Part shown: piece by piece, positions 44,401 to 54,871 of the stretch
How the letters are laid out: each line of letters opens with the position of its first letter
Numbering within the stretch: position 1 is the first letter of the stretch
From: Lepisosteus oculatus
Taxonomy: Eukaryota > Chordata > Actinopteri > Semionotiformes > Lepisosteidae
Direction of reading: 5' to 3'
NCBI RefSeq assembly: GCF_040954835.1
Contig: NC_090723.1
Span: forward strand, 9,806,001-9,870,000
Length of the DNA stretch: 64,000 nucleotides
Translations under genes and position numbers: made by a program
Notes under the pieces: model-generated
Database searches by the model: none
What the model saw: only the letters and a program-made list of their open reading frames with translations
Told to the model about the DNA's origin: nothing

Positions 44401-47400
44401 TTACAAAACAGGGCCACAGTGGAACATTGTGCTTTTTTGTGCGAACTGACTCAGTTATGGTCCAGGACAAAAGAGAATTTGTTTTCAATTTTTAACAGGC
44501 AAGCCGTGGAGACCCGCTCTGAAATGAAACAGTTTGTTCCTCTGCAGGAGCTCCGATCACATTCCTGATCTTGGAATAAGGCTCTTGTTGCCGTAAATGG
44601 CAGTGGGATCCCTTCTGCTGACAGCCCACACTTGCCTCCTTATTCCCATAAAACCTCCACTGCCCGACAGCGAGAACAAAAGAGCAATTCAACTGGGACG
44701 CGCAGGTGTTTCAATCTCCTCCAGTGGACTGCAGGAGCTTGAACCCGCTGATGACACCCTTGTCAAGCAGTTCACCACGGTGAACTGGCGCCACTCCACC
44801 ATGACGTCATAGCCGTGTCTCGTATGTCACTCAGCTGTACCCTGGTAAGAGGTGCAATGTCATGCTCATGCAGTGATCTGGGGTGGAGGCAGTTCTGGGG
44901 GGGACTCGGACTCTTACTTGGGGGTGTCGGGGAGCAGGGGGTGCCCCCGTGTCCGGGGATGAGCAGCTTGCAGGGCAGAGCGAAGCTGGTGATGGCGTGC
45001 TGATACACCAGGGCAGACAGGCTCCCTGCGTCAGAAGAAAAACACTTCGCTCAGACATCCGAAGAGCACAGACACCTTAAACAGAGCTGATCACAGTTCA
45101 CAAAGTGGCACTAGCAAAGTCGCAAGCTCCCCAGCTGAATTCTTCACAGTCTGACGCTACGCAGGAGTGCAGTAATGTTGCAGCCGTGTTTCTGAAGCTC
45201 TCGCAAGAAGTGGCTGGATGAGATCCTGGGATCAATTTAACACACAAAACTACTAAACGGACCAAACATGACAGATCCTCTCCACTCGTCCGTAACTGGT
45301 CCCCTGGTCTCTGTGATCTACTGCGGCATGTCGTGGAATTTTATCGAAGAAGACCCAGGAGAGGTGTCCGCATTCCCTCAGTAAGGTCTTTATTCATATT
45401 GCAATATGGGACAAAGCCATCACTGGTCTGTGCAGAGAAGTGAAGGCTGATTCAAAAGCAAGCAGGGAGAGCCCTTGTTTTATATATACTTTTAAGCTGA
45501 TGCAACACTTCAAGGACAGGCAAAGCAGTAATTTTCCATTACTTATAGGTTTTTGCTTTAAGCAAAGAAGAGCAGTTATTCAAATAGTTTCTCACACTCC
45601 CTTCTTCAAGCAGCAGAGATAAACATTATTAAAACATCCCGTGCCCTTGACGAGCTGGGTGCTATCACACTTTGTTCTAAGTATCCAGCTGCTTCTGCAG
45701 CACAGCTCTGTCCGTAAACAACATTTTTAGGATAAAACACTTTTTCTCAGTAACTTTCCATTACAGGCAGCAAGACAAGCATAAAAACAAGCCATTGTGT
45801 TTTCCCTGATTGATTAGTGCGACGGCGTACTGATCCGCCCAGGCCCGAAGCCTCTGCAGCAGGACTCACCGAAGTAGGGCTCCTCCGACGAGCCCTTCAG
45901 GCGCACTCCTCTGGCGGAGGATTCGATGAGGTAGTGCCTCACCAGCTCGGTGGAGCCCTCTCCTGGAAGAGATGAGATCAGATTTTTATTGTCCCCTGAG
46001 GGAAACTGTTTATGGAGAGCACATCCCGGTGTGTCTGACACAAGCCCAGAGCCCCTGAGGAAGCCTCGATCACTTCAGCAAGGACACCCCTGGTTCCAGT
46101 GGAGAGGAATCTGTGCCGTCAGCCCAGCAGCAAGAGTCCAGAAGGAAACTAAAGCTGAAAACTAGCCAGCAGCTCCATCACCCTGCAGCTCACAGCTGGC
46201 AGCCCACTGGAGCCCAGCAGTGTGAGCCTGATCAGTACCTGGAGGGGAGACTCCTGGGAAAGCTGAGGCTGCCGCTGGAAGAGGTATTAGTGGGGCCAGT
46301 AGGGGGCGCTCACCCTGCAATCTGTTTGGGTCCTAATGCCCCAGTATAATGATGGGAACACTATACTGTAAAAAGGTGCTGTCTTTCGGATTAGACGTCA
46401 AACTGATGTTCTGACTGTCTGTGGTCATTAAAAATCCCAGGGCGTTTCTCGAAAAGAGTAGGGGTGTTTTTTTCCCCCCTGGCCTTTCCCAAACATGGCC
46501 TCCTAATAACCCCCCATCTCTGAACTGTTTTCATCACTCTGCTCTCCTCCCCACTGAGAGCAGGTGTGTGGGGAGCGGACTGGCGCATCATCCAGGTGGG
46601 GCTGCTGATGGTGGAGGGGATCCCCATGACCTGTACAGCGCCTGGAGTGGAGTGTCCAGAACAGCGCTCTATAAGTGTGAGGAGTTGTTATAATAAAAAG
46701 CAGCGGCAGGTATCTCCTGCCGGGGCCGTCAGCGACAGGTACCTGACTTGCCGGTTGCCGAGGCGCTGGCTGGCACTTCCTGGACCTTCAGGGCCAGGCC
46801 GAAGGAGCCGCGGTACGAGGTGCTGTCCCGCACGATGAAGGACCCGGGTTCCCTGTCCCTCAGGAGCGCGTCGGCTGGAACAGAGAGGCAGCTCTGAGGA
46901 AAGGCTCTGGGGCGATGGCTCTGCCCCCTCTCGACTAGGAGACAATCACAGTGTCCTCCCCAGAGACGACCTCACTCTCCAGCACCAGGAAGAGCAGCCT
47001 GGCGGAGGACTCCGGAGCAGCAGCGATGCGGCTCGGCTTGCTCCAGAAGGTTAGGGCAGTGATATTGTAACGCATACGGCCGACATTACAGGTTGTGACG
47101 TCACCGCCCTTCCCTGTGGATAGCAGGGGCCTCAGGCGGCAGACTGAGGGGAGATCTCCCTTTAGCTCAACTGGCTGGTTCCCTGTTGAGTGACGGCGGA
47201 GGCCCGGGTTCGAGCCCCCAGCGGTGGAGGGCCGACCTGAGGTGGGAGCAGCGAGGGCGCATACCCACGTGAACCCGAGAGCGCTACAATATCAACAACC
47301 TGAGGTCTTCCCTCATTTTCAAATCAAAAGACAGTCTGTGTCTGATGCCAGGTCTCCAGTGAGTACAAAGAGGCAGGCTTTGGAAAAAAAAGAGACATCA

Positions 47401-50400
47401 AGAACTGGCTTTGTAGTCGAAGAGGAGGGCGAAGGTTGTGATTTGATCTGGGCTTGGCAGTTTTACTGGTGCATAACGGTAACAAACAGCCCCCTGCGAA
47501 CGGGGCCTGTGGCAGGCCGAGTTCTGTTCTGGCCCGGTCCAGTCACCCCTGGCCCAGCTTACCTTCCTCGCGAGTGATGTGCGGCCGGAACCAGAACTGC
47601 GACGTGTCCATCACGAACTTCATGGAGGGCAGCGCGCCGGACCCGTCACCTGGGAGAGGCGGAGGAGAGGTCAGAGCTGGCGGGGTCTGGGGGGGGTGGC
47701 TGGCCCCTCTCCCTGCCCTTCGGCGAACCCTTACCGTGGAGAGCGGACGTGCTGGAGGCCTTGCAGCTCCTCTGCAGGGGGGAGGCAGCGGGGCCCCCGC
47801 AGGAGGAGAGGCGCCCCCTGCAGGCCTGGCTGTCTCGGGGCGGCGAGCCGTTGACCAGCAGCACGGGGATGTCGACCAGCGAGCTGGCCACCGAGGGAGG
47901 GCAGCTGCTGGGGAGCCCCGGCGGGGAGAGGGCCTGGGGGCCCCTGGCAGGGGGGGGCTTGGCGTCGGCCGCCAGGCTGTGCTCGGAGAAGAAGGGCTTC
48001 TGGGGCCCTGGGGATTGTGGGTAGGGGCTGGCGATGTTACTGAAGGAGCCCGAGAACCCGAACCGTCTTTGGTCGGAGCTCTCCGCGTCTGCGCTGAGCA
48101 GGGAGTGGCAGCTGGGAAAGGAGAAATGGGCGTTAGGGATTTGCAAAGCAGGAGGAATTCGGCAGGGTTCTAGGACTTCCCAAAAAAAAGCTCTCTGGAG
48201 AGTACGGCCGTCCGCAGCGGCGCCACTGACCTGCCCGTGATGTAGCTGGTGTCGGAGCCGGGCGAGGCGGAGAGCAGGGAGCTGGCGCTGGCCCTGTGGC
48301 GGGTGGGTGGCAGCGCCCCTGGGGAGCAGGAGAGCTGGTGGTCGCCGTGCTGCGGCGGGAACGCGCCGGCGGCTCTGGGCCGGGAGCACGGCAGGGGCGG
48401 CAGGGTGCCGGAGGCGCTCGGGGAGCTGGAGAAGACCAGGGTGCCGTTGGGGGAGCAGCTGCTGCCCCTGGGAGAGCGAGCGGGAATGGGCCGACTGCGG
48501 GACACGAGGGACACCCTGGAGACGGAGCCCGCCGGGCCACTACTGGCCTGGGAGGAACACCCCCTGGGCACCAGCACTGCCTGGGACACATCCTCGTCGG
48601 GGGAGTCTGCACGGGGAGGAGAGAAAATCCACATGTTCACAGAGACCACCGCAGCCCAGCACTGGAGTCTGATCCCACCTGCCCTCCTGGATCTGCTCCT
48701 GGGGGAACAGGGGGAGCATGCAGACTCCACACAGACAGACTTACTCTGCATTACCGTGACGTCCTGCAGTCTGAGTTGCACTTTCCTGTACCGCTCTAGG
48801 CTCTCCCAAGGTTTGACAAAGATCTGTGATTAAATGCTGCCAGGCCTTTACCACAGCAACCAGACTAAACATTTAGAAACTCAGAAGGGCCGCTCGAGCA
48901 CATCGTGCTGGGTGGTCGGATGCAGACGGCCGCTTGTGAGACTGATGTGTATTGATCAATGGGTTTCAGCAGCGCTGAAGTCAAATGCTGCCCTTCCACT
49001 GTGTTTGCCCTGGGGGAGGGCCCTCATATGATGACCAATTTAATCAGGTTTCATCTGCAACTGATGCTATCATGCCAGGACACAGGAATCTCTCCCCTGT
49101 GCCAACAAAGTGCGACGTCAGAGCACGGACCACCTGAAGCAGTGCTTTAGAAACTCCGGTGTGGTGCCACAGCCTCTTGCCTGGGAGGGTCCCCAGGTTA
49201 TGAAATAAACTAGGCAGCACGTGACATTACAGAGCAAAACATACCCTCTGGGCTATAATTTCCCTGTTCATTAGCTGCGCACTGTGTCTTGCTAATGCTG
49301 CGTACAGACCTGGTCCAGAGCCTGCTGTCTGGATACAAGGGTGTGAGCTGCTCGCCCTGTTGTCGTCAGGTTAATTAGCATAGACTCACAGTCTAGTGCA
49401 TTTCAACACCCTGAGTAGGCAGTGATTTATAAGACAAATATTTAGACACCCAACCCAGCTGAGGCACACTCACAACAGGAATGAAGACTGCCTCCCTCTG
49501 CCAAGACCATACCACGCACGCAGGAATACAATCCTTATTAAGTAGCCAGAACTGGAGGTCTCTAAAGCACAGCAGTACTGAATGAAGTTCTCTTTGGCAC
49601 TTCCTGTACCGACACACACGGTTTCCTGCCCTGCAGGGTTACTCTGCCTGCGGTGGGGGCGTGTGTCCCCACACCCCGCGCCCCGCCGCCTGGCACAGCA
49701 CCACAGAGACAGGGTGGGGACGCTCCCCCTCCTCTCCCCCATACGAGCGGGGAGGTCACGGAAGGACACGGAGAGATACCGCGGCCTGCAGGAGGCTGGC
49801 ACATTTAAGACAGGCTCGGTTTTCCGGGGTGGGGACAGGGGACAGGGATCGCTGTCCGAATTTGACTGAGGAGAGGCTGAGGCTGCCCTGCTCTCAGAGG
49901 GACCGGCTCCCCAAAACTAAAGAGATAAAGTCATTAAGACACAAAAACTATTCTTACATCTCTTTTTTATAATCCGCTCGCTCAGTCGGACTCAGAGCTG
50001 CACTACCTGGCTTGATGCCCTGTGCTCTTGCCCTGGTCAGACCTGGTCACCCCTGTGCTCCTGTCCTGGCCAGACCTGGTCACTCCTGTCCTGTTGCCCT
50101 GGCCAGACCTGGTCACCCCTGTGCTTCTGTCCTGGTCAGACTTGGTCACTCCTGTCCTGTTGCCCTGGTCAGACCTGGTCACCCCTGTGCTCCTGCCCTG
50201 GTCAGACCTGGTCACTTCTGTCCTGTTGCCCTGGTCAGACCTGGTCACTCCTGTGCTCTTGCCCTGGTCAGACCTGGTCACCCCTGTCCTGTTGCCCTGG
50301 CCAGACCTGGTCACTCCTGTGCTCCTGCCCTGGTTAGACCTGGTCACTCCTGTCCTGTTGCCCTGGTCAGACCTGGTCACCCCTGTCCTGTTGCCCTGGT

Positions 50401-51981
50401 CAGACCTGGTCAACCCTGTGCTCTTGCCCTGGTCAGACCTAGTCACTCCTGTCCTGTTGCCCTGGTCAGACCTGGTCACCCCTGTCCTGTTGCCCTGGTC
50501 AGACCTAGTCACTCCTGTCCTGTTGCCCTGGTCAGACCTAGTCACTCCTGTGCTCCTGCCCTGGTCAGACCTGGTCACTTCTGTCCTGTTGCCCTGGTCA
50601 GACCTGGTCACTCCTGTGCTCCTGCCCTGGCCAGAGTTCCACCTGACGATTTCAATGTCTCATTTGCCTCCTCGATCAACCTCTCTCCCCTCTCAACAAT
50701 GCCAGAGCCCTCTGTCATCAGAATGTTATCACATCTCTCCTAATCAGCCACAGAAGAATGTCATTAACACACGTTTACTAATACATGTCCATCTCCAGGG
50801 TTACCAGTGTGCAGTGTTTCCCAGCTGCTAGGAAACGCACAGGCAACACTGCCAGGAAGATAGCGGCTCCGCGGGAGGGCGGGAGCTCCGCAGCCGGAGC
50901 AGGGGGAGAGCCGTCTGCAGGGCTGTTACCTGGGCGTTGGCGTGTTCCCGCGCAGTGCTGGAACAACAGGCAGCTCTCACCTGGCCCCGCCCGGCCCTGC
51001 GGGCGCACAGAGCAAGCCCAGACCGCTCGGCTGCTCCCCGGCCAGCCCTGCCCAGGGGCGGCCCGAGCACACTGCGCTGCTCCTGTCCTGCGGCCCAATT
51101 TACAGGCTTTCAAACGCAAAGGATCTCTCTGCTGCAGTGAATCTACAGTCTGTGCATCGCGGACAAGGATGTTTACATTAACTGTACCTCCCTGTATATT
51201 CAAGGGTTATAAACACTGTTTGTTACCCTGGCAGGGACACCTCTCAACACACTTTTATCTCAGCAAGCTGTGGGGTTTAAAATACAGGCCTGCAGCTATG
51301 TTGAATATACAATCTTCTTAAACAGTGTTAAACGTAGACATCACGATTCATGTGGAGTGTAAATACTATATCGTACTATATTGTTTTTGTCGCTGTTGTT
51401 TCGTGTTAACAGTTTGGGTTGAGTTGCACATTAGCGCAAGAATTCCCTTTTGAACAACAGGGGCATCACGCTCAGACCAACTCCAGGGACACTCTAACCC
51501 CTCAACTTTGACCCTTGAACCCCGACCCCTGGCAAACCCCTATGTGAGCCCTGAAGTGGCACGGAAACACTCACACCAGCCACACGACGCGTGGCAGAGA
51601 AACAAAAGCAGGCTGTCCCGTACCTGCGCCCTGCGTCCTGCCTGGCGGGAGCCCTCCTCTCTCCGAGCGACTGTGGAGGGGAAGGGGTTCGAAGGAGGGG
51701 TCCAGCTCCAGGATGAGCTGGTTGAGGGTTTCCAGGGACACGTCCAGGGTTGGGGAGTCGGGGTCTATGTCCGTCAGCTCCGCCTGCTGGCTGCTGGGAA
51801 TCTTGGCCGGATGAGGGGCCCAGGAGTCCGAGGAGTAGGAACAGGAGATCTGGGACAGGGAGTGACAGCCCTGGAACGGGACTGGGGACAGGGAGCGTCC
51901 CAGTGGGAGCACGTCCTCTTTGGACGAGAGACAGATGGTCTGTCCCACCCGCAGCACATGGCTGGGGATGAGCTGAGACAT
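41272..51981 (-). CDS. tns4: tns4, tensin-4 (cten), 12 coding exons
   Basis: Twelve exons with GT-AG sites join into 2004 nt, 667 codons plus TAG (human protein about 715). Tensin-4 is a focal-adhesion adaptor that binds phosphotyrosine proteins and integrin beta tails and, unlike tensins 1-3, lacks the actin-binding and phosphatase-like N-terminus; none is found here either. Residues 86-95 hold the conserved [10 protein letters not shown]. Residues about 120-370 are a Ser/Pro-rich linker. The SH2 domain spans about 389-498 with FIVRDS, its phosphotyrosine-binding Arg at about 415. The PTB domain spans about 532-663 ([39 protein letters not shown]). The chosen start MSQ resembles the human start and lies 50 nt into exon 2. 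A noncoding exon 1 and TATA promoter lie near 54.7 kb. The igfbp4 neighbour supports tensin-4 over other tensins. Confidence 0.96.
41520..41546 (-). CDS. tns4: tns4 exon 12, 27-nt microexon
   Basis: Encodes WQKDCRSA flanked by split Lys and Arg codons; the matching human segment is WQKYCKPS. Acceptor TTACACAG, donor GTAAGA. Both split codons join correctly with exons 11 and 13. Confidence 0.93.
41858..41926 (-). CDS. tns4: tns4 exon 11 (PTB domain)
   Basis: 69 nt encoding [18 protein letters not shown] and the start of EGRKW. Acceptor CTCCGCAG, donor GTGAGT. A CT-rich tract follows the donor. Confidence 0.96.
42312..42808 (+). mobile_element. 5S-SINE, sense, in tns4 intron 10
   Basis: The head reads CTCAGCAGGTGTGAGCCTGG then TACCTGGATGGGAGACTCCT, clearly 5S-rRNA-like. 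It keeps the body and ends with AGCGCTATATAAGTGTGAGC. It lies antisense to tns4. The segment between CCCAGTATG and CTGTCCTTTGG is shortened. Confidence 0.93.
42430..42443 (+). promoter_or_regulatory. CTCF core-motif match in 5S-SINE (plus)
   Basis: CCAGTAGGGGGCGC, 14 of 14 consensus positions. Confidence 0.45.
42967..43135 (-). CDS. tns4: tns4 exon 10 (start of PTB domain)
   Basis: 169 nt, 55 whole codons plus split ends. Encodes [20 protein letters not shown] and [13 protein letters not shown], close to other tensins. Acceptor CCCTGCAG, donor GTAAGG. Confidence 0.96.
43136..44178 (-). other. tns4: tns4 intron 9, no other gene seen
   Basis: About 1 kb. A stretch near 43540-43840 has retroelement-like composition but no clear ends. 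Confidence 0.5.
44179..44241 (-). CDS. tns4: tns4 exon 9 (SH2-PTB linker)
   Basis: 63 nt encoding the acidic linker [20 protein letters not shown]. Acceptor TTCTGCACAG, donor GTAGGT. Low conservation; placement rests on splice sites and on both split codons (Asn and Ala) joining to their neighbours. Confidence 0.88.
44918..45025 (-). CDS. tns4: tns4 exon 8 (end of SH2 domain)
   Basis: 108 nt encoding [20 protein letters not shown] and LIPGHGG. Acceptor CTGACGCAG, donor GTAAGA. Confidence 0.96.
45870..45962 (-). CDS. tns4: tns4 exon 7 (SH2 domain)
   Basis: 93 nt encoding [19 protein letters not shown] and EEPYF. Acceptor TCTTCCAG, donor GTGAGT. The intron directly upstream of the acceptor carries a retroelement-like tail (45970-46010). 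Confidence 0.96.
46060..46163 (+). repeat. 104-bp cassette, partner of 4639-4742
   Basis: About 96% identical to the block at 4639. Here it abuts the first base of a complete 5S-SINE. Confidence 0.75.
46164..46697 (+). mobile_element. 5S-SINE, sense, in tns4 intron 6
   Basis: Complete 5S-like head (AGCCCAGCAGTGTGAGCCTG, TACCTGGAGGGGAGACTCCT), body and tail (GCGCTCTATAAGTGTGAGG). It lies antisense to tns4, and its end is about 45 bp from the exon 6 donor. Confidence 0.92.
46296..46309 (+). promoter_or_regulatory. CTCF core-motif match in 5S-SINE (plus)
   Basis: CCAGTAGGGGGCGC, 14 of 14 consensus positions. Confidence 0.45.
46743..46874 (-). CDS. tns4: tns4 exon 6 (SH2 core)
   Basis: 132 nt encoding [20 protein letters not shown] and [13 protein letters not shown], which includes the FIVRDS phosphotyrosine pocket. 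Acceptor CTGTTCCAG, donor GTACCT. Confidence 0.97.
47156..47230 (+). pseudogene. tRNA-like relic with A and B boxes
   Basis: TAGCTCAACTGG (47163-47174) fits a tRNA A box and GGTTCGAGCCC (47208-47218) a B box at tRNA-like spacing. The acceptor stem and part of the T stem do not pair, so it is not a working tRNA. It sits in tns4 intron 5. Confidence 0.4.
47563..47649 (-). CDS. tns4: tns4 exon 5 (start of SH2 domain)
   Basis: 87 nt encoding [19 protein letters not shown] and REE. Acceptor CTCTCCCAG, donor GTAAGC. Confidence 0.97.
47735..48111 (-). CDS. tns4: tns4 exon 4 (Ser/Pro-rich linker)
   Basis: 377 nt, GC-rich. Encodes [14 protein letters not shown], a Ser/Pro-rich run and [19 protein letters not shown], the last matching the human SCPPSITNSMVDIPIVLING region. 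Acceptor TTTCCCAG, donor GTAAGG. Confidence 0.94.
48231..48606 (-). CDS. tns4: tns4 exon 3 (Ser/Pro-rich linker)
   Basis: 376 nt. Encodes [12 protein letters not shown], then Ser/Pro/Arg-rich sequence and [13 protein letters not shown], matching the human SASPVSDVSYMFG. Acceptor CCCGTGCAG, donor GTCAGT. Confidence 0.93.
50019..50632 (+). repeat. 33-bp minisatellite in tns4 intron 2, about 18-19 copies
   Basis: Units of CCCTGGTCAGACCTGGTCAC + 13 bases. They come in two alternating types, ending in GTCCTGTTG or GTGCTCCTG/GTGCTCTTG. Because 33 is 11 codons, several frames on both strands stay open for 200 or more codons; these are repeat peptides. Confidence 0.95.
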
Positions 51982-52031
51982 CTGGCCAGCTGTGGGTCTC
52001 ATGCGCTCTGCAGGCCTCCTGTTGGGCTGAT
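51624..52031 (-). CDS. tns4: tns4 exon 2 (start codon)
   Basis: Acceptor TGTCCTCAG at 52032, then 50 nt of 5' UTR, ATG at 51981-51979 and 119 codons. Encodes MSQLIPSH at the start and [19 protein letters not shown] near the end. Donor GTACGG. Confidence 0.93.
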
Positions 52032-54671
52032 CTGAGGACAGGCAAGAGAAAACCTGGAACAAGAAACAAGACAAGGTCGCTTTCGTCACGTGTGCATGGA
52101 TGATAGGCAAACTGTGGGGGACAGGGGGTACGGTACAGCACCCCATTTTTTCAACCTAGAGGAAACTGAACTCTATCTTTTATCAAAGCTAAAATGCATC
52201 ATTTAGTACCTGTACAGGACTGCACTCGTGCAAAACAAAGTGACCTAAATAAGCAGTTATAGTGTGTTGCTGTTCATGCAAAACAACTCTCTTAAGCCAC
52301 ACCTTGGTGTCATGAGGGCCATTAAACCCCTCAGATCACTGCTGTTTTCAGGAGGCATCCTTGTGTTCATCTTTAAAGCAATAAAGGCATCGAGTTACTT
52401 CAGAGTTCCTTTTCAAGGCTGGTGGAGAGCGCTTGCTTCCTAACTAGTATTGCTAATCCTGTTCACTAACGTCAGTCTTTTCCACAGACAGAAGATAGCA
52501 AACACCCTTTCCGGAAGCTTATCCGGGTAAAATTCAATGGGAATTGTGGATGGGCAGTTCTCCGAAGCCCGTATCAAACAGCTGCTGGGTTATCATATCG
52601 TATTGGTTTCCTCGTGTTCTCAACCTTAAGTTCACCTGGGGTTACTGCAATTCACTCCTCTTTTACTATGCAGTACTATAGTAAATCTTCCCAAGGGTTG
52701 AAACAATGGCAGTTTTCACTGTTGTAAGGAGTAGCAGAGAGACTCAAACCATTATCCTAGTATTTTCCAAGCATTCGTTAGTGTGAAACACTCCTTTACA
52801 CTACTGTGCTTAACACTGACCTAAACACTGGGCTGCATGTAGGCACTGTACCTTAACACTGACCTAAACACTGTACCTTGAACTACACAAACAGCCTTAT
52901 GTCACAGATTGAATGCTGTCACCTCAGTGTGTTTATGTGTGCAAACGCAGGACACAGAGTGTGTTTATTTGCCTTCACAGTCACCCAAACCACAGGGCTG
53001 AGGTACAGCGATTCACTCGAAAAACACAGAATGACATCAGCTCACAGACAAAACAGGCACCCCTCTGTTTTTACCTTTAATCTGCAGCTTATCACAGCAG
53101 AAACAGGACTGCCCAAACCAGAGGGTTGGGAGAGAAGCCAGCACAGCAGTAGCCAGACAGGAGCCTGGCCTGGTTAGTGTGGCATTAGTGCTGTGTTCCT
53201 CAGTGATGCAGAGGTAACATCTCACAACAACAACAACAACAACAAGGACTTCTCTTTCATCACTGCAGTGCACTGGCATTGTCTAATCCAGGGGTGCCCA
53301 ACTCTATCCAGGTCTCTCTAGAAGGATTTTTTCACCCTAAGAGCTGAGAAAACCTGTCAAACTGCTCAATTTAAGATAATAATGTATTTGCTTGAGTAGT
53401 TAAGAGTGAAGCTGAACTGAAACCCAGCAAACAGCATGAGAACAGGAGTGAGATAGCCCAGCTCCTGTGGTTCGGTTATACTGTCCCATGCAGGGACCCT
53501 TTCGATCCATTCACTGCACCCATCTGCTTGATTAGCAAACAGCTAATCAATTAACAAGATGGTATTTGCCAGATGGTAGAGTCCATCTAAAAAACGGACA
53601 GGAATGATCTGTATTGGCCATATCTACCTACTGAAAGCAGGACCTTCTAACTCTCCATACACTGCATTGATAACAGATAGCTGTGTTAAATCAATCTGGA
53701 AGTCTGATCAGTCAATAAGAAACAATGGGTGTAAGAAAAGCTAAGTTCAAAGACCTGCACCTGTTCCTGTTTTTATGGGGTATGCCATGTCTTTGTAGGG
53801 TGAGTAACTCATCAGACTGGCTACCACAGCAACAGAGGGCTTGTTTTGGCTGAACAGGACCAGACTTCTCTTCCCCATCATTCTGCTCTGCTCAAGACCC
53901 CACAGAGAGGCGAGTGGCGCCCTGGTACCCCAGAGAGGAGGCTTGGAGGAGCCCCTGACAGCAGTGAGGAGCTCCTGCAGCCTGAGGCTCCTGTTTTTTG
54001 GAAGGCAGGACTAGGTGCGGCGCAGAGTAATAGGACACACCCTGCAAGCCATGCAGCGCTGCGCTATGCAACTGAAACGCACAGGGGAGACTCAACTCAA
54101 CCAACTACATGCTACACCGCAGCACCACATTCTGCAGGAAACTCTGCTGACAGATGTAGTAGGACCCCTATACAGACAGCGCTTCTGACAATCTCACAGT
54201 GACAGCCGAAGAAATCGTAGCAAGCTGCTGTACAGTAACTTCCCTGTACAAAACATCCATTCCAATGTTATAAACCTTCAAATTAGAAGTAACTGCTTTC
54301 CAAGCAATATAAATACAATTTTTCATCCAGAGAAAAACAGTTGATGCCGCATCGGCCCTGTGACCCCAGCCCTTCAGCAGAACTCAATGGACAGCCTCTG
54401 GTGTTGGAGCAAGCAGAGAGTTCCTTTTACATCCCCTCCTTCAGAAAAGACGGCACACCACCCAACTCTACCATCGTACAGCAACCAAATATAATCTGAG
54501 AACTAAAAATCAAGACTACAGAGTTATGTATGAACAGGCTTCGCATTCAGCTGTCCATTCCTTTCTAATGTGATGCAAACCAAGGGGCATCTCAGCCTCT
54601 GTACAGATGACCCTCAGCAATAATCTGAAAGCCTTCTGCCTGAGCAAGCGTGCAGCGGCGCGGCGTCTCAC
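52032..54671 (-). other. tns4: tns4 intron 1, no other gene seen
   Basis: Contains a (CAA)n run at about 53226-53244 and a GGGGTGCCCAACTC segment at 53291 that resembles one end of a hAT-type element, without a visible partner end. Confidence 0.55.
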
Positions 54672-54750
54672 CTGACTGGGCTGGGGCTTCAGTGGCGAGC
54701 TCTGTGTGGAGACAGTGGGGGAAATCCTTCCTGGACACTCTCTGTGTGAG
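54672..54750 (-). other. tns4: tns4 exon 1, noncoding (predicted)
   Basis: The donor CAG-GTGAGA at 54672/54671 is near perfect. About 75-80 bases upstream (minus strand) is an initiator-like CTCACAC, some 34 bases after a TATA box. The exon has no ATG in the right frame. It would splice to exon 2 at 52031. This is a prediction from signals. Confidence 0.65.
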
Positions 54751-54773
54751 CGCAGGTGCGGAGCACATGGGAG

Positions 54774-54871
54774 CTTTTATACAACCGGCCTGCTCCTCCC
54801 ACTCCCAGCCTATCCTGAGCCGGAATCCGGGAGTCCTCCGCCCACCTTCCAAGGTGCGACAGGTGACGTCA
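54774..54871 (-). promoter_or_regulatory. tns4: tns4 promoter: TATA box and CRE
   Basis: TATAAAAG lies at 54781-54774 on the minus strand. The palindrome TGACGTCA (a full cAMP-response element) is at 54864-54871, about 85 bp upstream. With the exon 1 donor this makes a compact focused promoter. Confidence 0.65.

Noticed and set aside
50003..50831. Frames of 200-270 codons on both strands
   Set aside because: Produced by the 33-bp minisatellite; the peptides are simple repeats.
48607..51623. An additional tns4 exon in intron 2
   Set aside because: Exons 2 and 3 already join in frame (split Asp codon), and no segment resembling the missing human residues was found.
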